The notes beneath the pieces were generated by a model that searched no databases, was not told the origin of the DNA, and saw nothing but the letters and a program-made list of their open reading frames with translations. Shown here in pieces: positions 57,424 to 64,000 of a stretch of DNA of 64,000 nt. Made by a program: the position numbers and the translations under genes. Source of the DNA: Planctomycetaceae bacterium (GTDB lineage: Bacteria; Planctomycetota; Planctomycetia; Planctomycetales; Planctomycetaceae); the NCBI GenBank assembly GCA_014762625.1, contig JABURQ010000020.1:1-64000 (forward strand), read 5' to 3'. Within the stretch, counting starts at the first letter, position 1, and each line of letters begins with the position of its first letter.

Positions 57424-59502
57424 ATGCCTGAAGATCCTCGCTCGCCGATCAAATTTGCTCGTGTTTTGGCGGACCTACCGGTTCATCGATACGCTGTTTC
57501 TCTTGAGACGCTCACGGGCGACGTTGTGGCTTATCTGGAAAAACATTCGGACGCACCGGGAGTGATCGTCGAGCACGAAGGGAAGCTGGTCGGGATGATC
57601 ATCCGGGAACAGTTGCTCGAACAGCTCAGTCGACCGTTCGGCCAGGAACTGTTTTTGCGTCGACCCGTCGAAAATCTGCTTAAAAGCGTGGACTCTTCCA
57701 TGCTCGCCCTGCCTGGATCTTCCACCATCAACGAATCTGCGCAAGCGGTTCTGGGTCGGGATCTGAAACATGTTTACGATCCGCTGGTGGTATTGGATGA
57801 GTCCGGCGATCATTCCGGGATTCTGGATGTTCACACGCTGCTTTCGGCGCAATCGCTCCTGCTCGAACAGGCCAACGAAGCGTTTCAACAGCAAAAAGAG
57901 GTCGCGGAAGCGGCGAACACTGCCAAAAGTCAGTTTCTCGCCAACATGAGCCATGAGATTCGGACGCCGCTGACGGCGATCATTGGTTTTGCGGAAAACC
58001 TGATGGATCCCAGTTATTCGGCGGACGAAAAAGCAATCGCCACCAAAACCATCCTTCACAACGGACGACACCTGCTCGAGATCATTAACGACCTGCTCGA
58101 CTTATCCAAAATCGAAGCGGGCAAACTGGAAACGGAACTCCTCCCCATTTCACCCATCGACATCGCCGCGGATGTATTTTCTTTGATGAAAGTACGGGCG
58201 AAAGAAAGACAGTTGCCCTTGAAATTGACGTTCGATGAACAACTTCCCGAGCAGATTCTCTCCGACCCGACTCGATTGCGGCAGATCCTGATGAACCTTC
58301 TCGGGAACGCCATCAAGTTTACCGAACGTGGTTCCGTGCGATTGCATGTTGGATTCAAACCAAGCTCTGCGAGTCGAGGGAAAATTATTTTTGACGTGAT
58401 TGATACCGGAATTGGTTTGAGTGAAAACCAGATCGAGAAGCTCTTCCAGCCATTTACGCAAGCAGACGGCTCCACGACGAGGAAATTTGGCGGAACCGGC
58501 CTGGGTTTGTCGATCAGTCGCCGTCTGGCCAATATGCTCGGGGGAGACGTCAAGGTACAAAGCCAACTGGATGAAGGGAGTACTTTCTCCGTCATGATCG
58601 ATGCGGGCGACCTGACGGGAGTGTCTCTGATCGAACCACCGAAAGATCTCAACGTCCGAGCCGCCGAAGCGTTCCTGCAAGCCTCCTCCGTGGAACCGCT
58701 GTCGTGTCGAATTCTACTGGCAGAAGACGGGCCCGATAATCAATTACTGATCCGGACTTTTTTGGAGAAGGCGGGCGCGAACGTGGAAATTGCCGAGCAC
58801 GGCCAAATGGCGCTGGAAGCCGCGCTGGAGGCCGATAATGCCAATCAGCCTTTCGATGTGATCCTGATGGACATGCAGATGCCCGTGATGGATGGTTATG
58901 CGGCAACGACGGAATTACGGAATCGAGGCTATCACCGGCCTATCATCGCATTAACGGCGAACGCCATGGGGGGCGATCGCGATCGTTGCCTCGCTAGTGG
59001 ATGCGACGATTACGCCACCAAACCAATCGATCGCGAAAAGTTGATTTCGCAAATCCGAAATCAGGTCGGTCCGTCGCCAGCCCCGGCAACAGGTCAAACC
59101 GAAATACATCAAAATTCCCCCCAGAGCTGTTCCCGGTCATCGGAGGGATTAACGGCCTCTCCGATGAGTCATGAGGTTGCTCTGGAGCAGTGTGGAGGAG
59201 ATCACGACTTACTCGGAAGCCTGGTCGAGATGTTTGTGACGGAGAGTCCCGCCTGGTTTGAAAATCTCGAAGATGCCTGGAAGAAAGACGATCGGACGGT
59301 CGCTCATCGACACGCCCACACGCTCAAGAATTCGTTCGCCAATCTCGGACTCACCGAACTCCAGGACCAGATGTTCCAACTCGAGCAGCGATTCACAAAC
59401 GATCGGGAAGACGGGGAAACGGAATTGATCGAATCTCTTAAAGAGAGTCTGCGCGAGGTGCGCGAGTGGATGGCGACGGAATTTTCTGTGAGCACTCTGT
59501 AA
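57424..59502 (+). CDS. Hybrid sensor histidine kinase: CBS-HisKA-HATPase-REC-HPt
   Basis: A 692-residue soluble kinase. The N-terminus (about 10-145) is a CBS pair (APGVIVEHEGKLVGMIIRE; YDPLVVLDESGDHSGILDV), so a nucleotide may be the input. HisKA has NMSHEIRTPLTA with H177, HATPase has NLLGNAIKFTERG, DTGIGL and GGTGLGLSI. One receiver follows with D483 in LMDMQMPVMDG, then an HPt domain with HTLKNSFANLG (H632). The kinase resembles the PAS kinase at 35-38 kb in its core but differs in input and has one receiver fewer. It ends 9 bp from a convergent REC-GHKL gene, its probable partner. Confidence 0.94.
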   Translation: MPEDPRSPIKFARVLADLPVHRYAVSLETLTGDVVAYLEKHSDAPGVIVEHEGKLVGMIIREQLLEQLSRPFGQELFLRRPVENLLKSVDSSMLALPGSSTINESAQAVLGRDLKHVYDPLVVLDESGDHSGILDVHTLLSAQSLLLEQANEAFQQQKEVAEAANTAKSQFLANMSHEIRTPLTAIIGFAENLMDPSYSADEKAIATKTILHNGRHLLEIINDLLDLSKIEAGKLETELLPISPIDIAADVFSLMKVRAKERQLPLKLTFDEQLPEQILSDPTRLRQILMNLLGNAIKFTERGSVRLHVGFKPSSASRGKIIFDVIDTGIGLSENQIEKLFQPFTQADGSTTRKFGGTGLGLSISRRLANMLGGDVKVQSQLDEGSTFSVMIDAGDLTGVSLIEPPKDLNVRAAEAFLQASSVEPLSCRILLAEDGPDNQLLIRTFLEKAGANVEIAEHGQMALEAALEADNANQPFDVILMDMQMPVMDGYAATTELRNRGYHRPIIALTANAMGGDRDRCLASGCDDYATKPIDREKLISQIRNQVGPSPAPATGQTEIHQNSPQSCSRSSEGLTASPMSHEVALEQCGGDHDLLGSLVEMFVTESPAWFENLEDAWKKDDRTVAHRHAHTLKNSFANLGLTELQDQMFQLEQRFTNDREDGETELIESLKESLREVREWMATEFSVSTL

Positions 59503-59511
59503 CCTGGACTT

Positions 59512-60432
59512 TTAGGCTTGTCCCTCGGACGAGCCGACGATGCTCAATTCCTCTTCGAGTCGCGCTTCTTTCGTCAGCGTCAGCAATTGGCCGTCTTCCG
59601 AAACTTCGACTTGATCCATAATCGATTGCATCAGCAAAATCGCCCGGTCGTACGGTCGGTGGGAACTGGTATCGGTCACTCCCGGTTCCGGTATTTGCAG
59701 CGGCGCCCCCTGGTGGCGAATTCGGAAGACCGCTTTGGTCTCCGAGATCTCTGCGGAGACACTCATACTGCGTGATGAGTATTTCTGCATGCGGCTGCGA
59801 TTTTGCGTCTGCTCTCGCAAATCGTTTTCGTTTTCGATCGCGGGATCGAGTTCCAGATTTCCAAACAGCCAGACGTGCCACAGAGCATGTTTGAGGGCCT
59901 CGCCGGATCGTAAACGTTCCCCCTCATCCTGAAGTGGCAAGCCGCGCAACATCTCTTCAAAGAACTGAACCACCAACTCGATCAATTCCGGATCGTTCTG
60001 CAGTGTAAACTGTGACTGGCTGTGATCCAGGGCGTGCATCAATCGGGAGTGCATTCGATCCCGATAAGCGGCGTTCAAAGTGCGTTCAATGGTTTGCGGC
60101 AGGTGCTCCGCCATGGTCGATTTCGGAACGTAACTGACCGCTCCGACTTTCAATGCCTTGGCGGCAATTTGTTCGCTCCCTTTCGACGTGATCAGGATGA
60201 CCGGAATCAGCGGGTGTTTGAGTTTCACTTCACGCACGAGCTCAAACCCGTCCATTTCCGGCATTTGCATATCGGTGACGACAATATCGGGACTCGTATT
60301 CTCAATTTGTAACAGGGCCTCTTTGCCGTCCGCGGCGAACGAGATGCGATAATCGACGTGGCTCTTTTCCAGAAAGTTACCGACGCGGACTCGATCCATG
60401 GGTGAATCGTCTACAACCAGGATGCGTGGCAC
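59512..60432 (-). CDS. Response regulator with a degenerate GHKL-like C-terminal domain
   Basis: A 306-residue relative of the REC-GHKL protein at 38.2 kb. The receiver is intact: VDDS, D54 in VTDMQMPEMDG, and the LITSKG and VPKST switch residues. The C-terminal domain keeps the frame GEALKHALWHVWLFGNLELD, which aligns with EALINALDHGN of the paralogue, but the N-box Asn is His182, four residues are inserted, the G1 Asp is replaced (RHQGAPLQ in place of SDEGPGFD) and the G2 glycines are gone (DRAILLMQ). It therefore cannot bind ATP in the usual way and may act as a phosphorylation-controlled binding protein. It converges with the CBS hybrid kinase gene. Confidence 0.88.
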   Translation of the reverse strand: MPRILVVDDSPMDRVRVGNFLEKSHVDYRISFAADGKEALLQIENTSPDIVVTDMQMPEMDGFELVREVKLKHPLIPVILITSKGSEQIAAKALKVGAVSYVPKSTMAEHLPQTIERTLNAAYRDRMHSRLMHALDHSQSQFTLQNDPELIELVVQFFEEMLRGLPLQDEGERLRSGEALKHALWHVWLFGNLELDPAIENENDLREQTQNRSRMQKYSSRSMSVSAEISETKAVFRIRHQGAPLQIPEPGVTDTSSHRPYDRAILLMQSIMDQVEVSEDGQLLTLTKEARLEEELSIVGSSEGQA

Positions 60433-60505
60433 GGCTGAGTTCCTTATGAATGTTTGATATTTTCAAATCAGGGGTTAATGTGATTGTCGATCCGCGACAA
60501 AGCAA

Positions 60506-61378
60506 TCATTCGGAATGATCCAATTTTGAATGTTCATAGTCGTTGTTCTCGAAGGTCTCTTCCGGATCATCCCGAGTCGAGGAGCCGAATAAACGTTCTT
60601 CGAGCGATTCGTGACGGCTGGCGATCCGCTCACTTTCTTCTTCACCGATTCCCGCGATATCGGTCAGACTTCGAGCGGTATAAGGAATATCATCATCATC
60701 GGGAAGGCTTCCGTCGGGCTGGTACTCCATGCGATAGCGATTGAGAGAAATCATTACCTCTTCGCCGGGAAGGAGCCACTTCTTCTGATAGGCGATCCCA
60801 TCGACCATGATGCCGTTCGTGCTGCCCAGATCGACGATTCGCCAATGGCCTTCCAGAAATTCGAGTCCGCAATGCAAACTCGAAACCGTTTTGTCGTTGA
60901 TGACGACGTCGCAGGTCTGTTCCCGACCGAGCGTGTTTCGATGTTTCCGGAGCGGAATCGCTTTGCCGCCGCGACTCGGAATCAAAACTCCCAAGACCGG
61001 CGGACCGGTCGGCTGCTCGGAGTCCTTACGAGCGCTCTGCTTTCCAAAACCAAACATGGAAAACATCGAGGAGCGTTTACGGGAGGGCGGTCGCGAGGTT
61101 TTTTCTTCCTCGATCAACTCAAGACGATAACGCAACTTTCCAATCGCAATCAAATCTCCCGACTTGATGGTTTGGCTTTCGACGGGGTGGCCGTTGACGC
61201 GAACTTCAATTTCATCTCGCAGCGCTTTGATCGTCCAATTGTTTTTCTGCAGTTCCAGCTCGCAAAAATAGGACTTCGAGCCGTCCGCCTGACTTCCCGT
61301 ACGTTTCCCCAGACTCAACGATGTTTTGGACAGGGGAATCGCTTTCCCCCCTCGGCAGGGGATGAGATGGCCGTACAT
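60506..61378 (-). CDS. Double FHA-domain protein
   Basis: A 290-residue protein with two forkhead-associated domains. The first (about 1-100) is atypical: LSLGKRTG in place of a clear GR, and no SxxH. The second (about 130-235) is canonical for phosphothreonine binding: TLGREQTCDVVI, VSSLHCGLEF and DLGSTNGIMVDG. An acidic, Ser-rich tail follows and contains DIAGIGEEESERI. Each FHA is preceded by a similar IP(C/S)RGGKAIPL sequence, showing internal duplication. It probably reads the output of a Ser/Thr kinase such as the one encoded at 55.8 kb. The ATG at 61376-61378 starts the first repeat; 13 upstream codons are ignored. Confidence 0.9.
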   Translation of the reverse strand: MYGHLIPCRGGKAIPLSKTSLSLGKRTGSQADGSKSYFCELELQKNNWTIKALRDEIEVRVNGHPVESQTIKSGDLIAIGKLRYRLELIEEEKTSRPPSRKRSSMFSMFGFGKQSARKDSEQPTGPPVLGVLIPSRGGKAIPLRKHRNTLGREQTCDVVINDKTVSSLHCGLEFLEGHWRIVDLGSTNGIMVDGIAYQKKWLLPGEEVMISLNRYRMEYQPDGSLPDDDDIPYTARSLTDIAGIGEEESERIASRHESLEERLFGSSTRDDPEETFENNDYEHSKLDHSE

Positions 61379-61588
61379 AATGAGAACGCGTCTTCTTAAG
61401 AGGTGTTTGGAATTCACCTAATCTAAAGGATTCCGAGCTGTGGCCCGAGCGCCGTTGGGCCATGTTCATCGATAATTCATCTTTACAAGATGTTCACAAT
61501 TGAGGCGAAAGCTGAGAGAAGACTGACCGATAAGTTCCCGTCAGAAGAAGAAGTGCTGACCCCAGAAGCTCTGACAAACGCGGGTACC

Positions 61589-61626
61589 AAAAAAGAACCC
61601 CGTGGGAAAGGATTTCCACGGGGTTC
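61589..61626 (-). terminator. Intrinsic terminator of the secDF gene
   Basis: GAACCCCGTGG at 61595-61605 pairs perfectly with CCACGGGGTTC at 61616-61626; on the minus strand the stem is followed by TTTTTT at 61589-61594. It lies 32 bp past the secDF stop. Confidence 0.9.
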
Positions 61627-61657
61627 GAGAAGAATTCATCTACTCGCTGAGGCCGCT

Positions 61658-64000
61658 CTAAGCCGAGGCGGCGGCCGCTTGCTGTTTTTCCTGTTCTTCG
61701 GCTTCCGCTTTTGCGGTGGCCATCCCGATTTCGCTTCCCGGTCGATTGATCAACCAGAGCAACACGGGGCTGGCGACGTAAATCGAACTGTAAGTACCGA
61801 CAATCACGCCCAATACGAGACAGAACGCGAAACCGTGAATTCCTTCTCCGCCGAAGCAGTAGAGAATCACCACCACGATGAACGTCGTCAACGAGGTGAG
61901 CAACGTTCGCGATAGCGTCTGGTTCAAGCTCAGATTCACCATCGAAGTGGTCATCGCAGGGTTCTTGCCGCGGACTTCTCGAATCCGGTCGAACACCACA
62001 ATCGTATCGTTCAGAGAGTAACCGACGATCGTCAGGAACGCCGCGACCATCGGTAAGTTAATCTTGAAGTCGAGGAATCCTAACGCGGCTCCGATCGGAG
62101 TGCTGCTGAGGTTCGATGCGATCGCCACCATCCCTAACACAACCAGAACGTCGTGAACGAGAGCCGCAACAGCGGCCAACCCGAACGTCACTTTGTCGAA
62201 GCGAATCCAGATATAGAACACAATCGCCAGCAAGCTGATGAAGATCGCTTTGATGGCATCGTTCCGCATATCGCTGGCGACCGAACTATCGAAGCTGTTC
62301 ACTTCGTCGAAGAGCGGGTTCGATGCCATATGTTCCTGCATCGAGCTGACGGCCTGTTTGAGGTCTTCCAGAGGCACGGTCGGATCGACCTCGATTTCGG
62401 CCTGATCGTAAGTTTTGACTTCCGATTCGGCCGCTTCCAATCCGCTTCCGCCCGTTCCTTTCACTTCAAACAATTCTCCGGGCAGTTCGTATTTCGGAAT
62501 CCCCTCGGTGTCTTTGAGAGCAGCGAGTTCGTTGCCGAAGTAAAGCTGAATCGTTGCGGGTGAGATCTCTTCGGAGAAGCTGACTTCGACGGAATGCCCC
62601 CCCTGGAACGGAACCTCCGGAGCTTCCGCCTCCCCTTCGGTTTCGGGAGGGGTGATTTCTTTCATCTCACCGATTTCCATGGTCACTTTGCGCGGCTCGT
62701 ATTCTTTCCCTTCGAACGCCTGGCCGACCAATTGCTGAATGGTGGGACGTTCTTCATCCCCCTCTTCCCTCTCGGCGTCGCGAAGATTGGTTCGCATGCG
62801 GTAACGTCGTCCGACGTCTCCCTGTTCTCCGGCGAGCGTCAGCCGTTCCAGAGTGATGTTTCCGAATTTTTCTTCGAGGATATCTCTCACTTCTTCGATC
62901 GGAGCCGGTTCGACGAGTTCGAACGTGACCATCGTACCGCCGGTAAAGTCGATATCGAGATTATCCGTTCCGCGTTGCGCGAAGACCGCCATCCCTCCGC
63001 CGATGGCCAGAATCGAAACGATGACTGCGTATTTTCGTCCCGCCAGGAAGTTGATGTGAGTGCGTCCGACGATGGACATCATCTTCATCTCACCCAGCAA
63101 CTTCTTGCGTTCTCCAATATCGAACAGCAAGCGTCCGAAGATCAGCGCCGAGAAGACCGACATCACGATCCCGATGAACAACGCGACCGCGAATCCTTTG
63201 ACCTGGTCGGAGCCGATGAAGTAGAGAATCACGGCGGTAATCAGCGTCGTGACGTTGGCGTCGATAATGGTGGAGAAGGCTTTATCGAATCCGTTCTGGA
63301 TCGCCATACGCGGCGACGCTTTGCGTTCCTTTTCCTCTCGAATCCGCTCGAAAATCAGCACATTGGCATCGACCGCCATACCGATCGTCAACACCAGACC
63401 GGCAAGCCCCGGCAACGTAAACGTCGCGGAAAAGATCGACATCGCACCGATGACCAGAATCATGTTCAGCAGGAGGCCGAGATCGGCAATCACTCCACAT
63501 CGCATGTAGAATATGAGCATAAACCCAAACACCACAACGCCGGCCACCTTAATGGAAAACAGGCCCTTGGCACGGACGTCGGCTCCCAGCAGCGGGCTGA
63601 TTGAGAATTCACTGATCGGATCCGGCTTGATCGGAACTTTCAAAGCCCCGGCATTCAGAATATCCACCAGTTCCTTAACTTCCTTCTGACGATCGAGTCC
63701 ACTGATTTGAATGTCGCTGGAGAGTTGTTGCTTGATGCTGGGCGCCTGATGGATCATGTCGTCGAGCAGAATGGCGAGGCGACGCTCGAATCCATCCTGG
63801 CTCGGCAGGTTGTCGCTGGTCAGATTGCTCATGTTACTAGAGCCGCGACCGTCGAGTCGGAAACTGACCGCCGGATTGCCGTTTTGATCGCGGCTCGGCT
63901 GAACTCCGGAGAGGTTTTCGCCGGTGATCCGCTCCTCTTCGTCAGGATTTCTGAGGACGAGGAACTGGTCGTACGTCTTTCCGTAGCGGGTCACTTCACG
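61658..64000 (-). CDS. SecD-SecF fusion protein translocase subunit (partial, N-terminus beyond the window)
   Basis: The frame is open to the window edge, giving the last 780 residues. The SecD part has the end of the P1 region, then the SecD signature LLGADVRAKGL, TLPGLAGLVLTIGMAVDANVLIFERIREE and helices 2-6. The SecF part begins at KMMSIVGRTHINFLAGRKYA, has GGTMVTFELVEP, a long acidic insert, and the mirrored MVAAFLTIVGYSLNDTIVVFDRIREV. The complex uses the proton gradient to pull exported proteins from the Sec channel. Fusion of SecD and SecF is common in several phyla including planctomycetes. The C-terminus is Ala/Glu/Gln-rich. Confidence 0.95.
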   Translation of the reverse strand, partial: REVTRYGKTYDQFLVLRNPDEEERITGENLSGVQPSRDQNGNPAVSFRLDGRGSSNMSNLTSDNLPSQDGFERRLAILLDDMIHQAPSIKQQLSSDIQISGLDRQKEVKELVDILNAGALKVPIKPDPISEFSISPLLGADVRAKGLFSIKVAGVVVFGFMLIFYMRCGVIADLGLLLNMILVIGAMSIFSATFTLPGLAGLVLTIGMAVDANVLIFERIREEKERKASPRMAIQNGFDKAFSTIIDANVTTLITAVILYFIGSDQVKGFAVALFIGIVMSVFSALIFGRLLFDIGERKKLLGEMKMMSIVGRTHINFLAGRKYAVIVSILAIGGGMAVFAQRGTDNLDIDFTGGTMVTFELVEPAPIEEVRDILEEKFGNITLERLTLAGEQGDVGRRYRMRTNLRDAEREEGDEERPTIQQLVGQAFEGKEYEPRKVTMEIGEMKEITPPETEGEAEAPEVPFQGGHSVEVSFSEEISPATIQLYFGNELAALKDTEGIPKYELPGELFEVKGTGGSGLEAAESEVKTYDQAEIEVDPTVPLEDLKQAVSSMQEHMASNPLFDEVNSFDSSVASDMRNDAIKAIFISLLAIVFYIWIRFDKVTFGLAAVAALVHDVLVVLGMVAIASNLSSTPIGAALGFLDFKINLPMVAAFLTIVGYSLNDTIVVFDRIREVRGKNPAMTTSMVNLSLNQTLSRTLLTSLTTFIVVVILYCFGGEGIHGFAFCLVLGVIVGTYSSIYVASPVLLWLINRPGSEIGMATAKAEAEEQEKQQAAAASA

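Overview
The window reads as a piece of a moderately GC-rich planctomycete chromosome. This is an inference from gene content: a Pirellula-style sulfatase, several secreted alpha/beta hydrolases, an M81 peptidase, hybrid kinases paired with REC-GHKL proteins, a Ser/Thr kinase, a ThiD2-ThiE protein and a CcsBA fusion. Both strands are densely coded in short operons. I see no rRNA, tRNA, CRISPR array, prophage or intact insertion sequence.

Layout. 0-9.2 kb: an RpoD-like sigma factor, prs, a translationally coupled moaC/polyprenyl synthase pair, a secreted neutral ceramidase, an epimerase/hydrolase pair and a Baeyer-Villiger-type monooxygenase. 9.2-10.3 kb: a gene-free block with repeats and hairpins, ending in a strong intrinsic terminator just before dabB-dabA (10.3-14.5 kb), the DAB inorganic-carbon uptake system. 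14.6-19 kb: a CusB/CusA-type RND efflux pair whose pump gene carries an in-frame TAA. 19-25.7 kb: MlrC-like peptidase, a putative Zn phospholipase C-like protein, a DUF368-sulfatase operon and a zinc-ribbon protein. 25.8-31.2 kb: clpC, a stand-alone protein with three Clp N-repeats and no ATPase, a candidate small gene, and a divergent gene encoding a Clp_N-ThiD2-ThiE fusion; this is the most unusual locus. 31.4-41.1 kb: secreted esterase, mug, an alpha/beta hydrolase, a PAS hybrid histidine kinase with a REC-GHKL partner, an orphan sugar-binding lipoprotein and a TraB/GumN-like protein. 41.3-47.3 kb: addB-addA. 47.3-52.3 kb: ccsBA and a repeat-built lipoprotein. 53-61.4 kb: a signalling and secretion cluster with a thioredoxin-trypsin fusion, CBS protein, Ser/Thr kinase with EF-hands, CBS hybrid kinase, a degenerate REC-GHKL protein and a double-FHA protein. 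61.6 kb to the end: a SecD-SecF fusion cut by the window edge.

Three kinds of connection stand out. Overlapping ATGA junctions couple moaC with the prenyl synthase, mug with the esterase, and addB with addA. A hybrid kinase next to a REC-GHKL protein occurs twice, once with intact and once with lost ATP-binding motifs. The Clp N-domain, normally the substrate and adaptor platform of ClpC, appears three times within 6 kb: in clpC itself, in a free protein, and fused to a thiamine-synthesis enzyme.

Start codons were chosen from Shine-Dalgarno-like sequences, family starts and overlaps. Similarity statements come from reading the sequence by eye, not from database searches.
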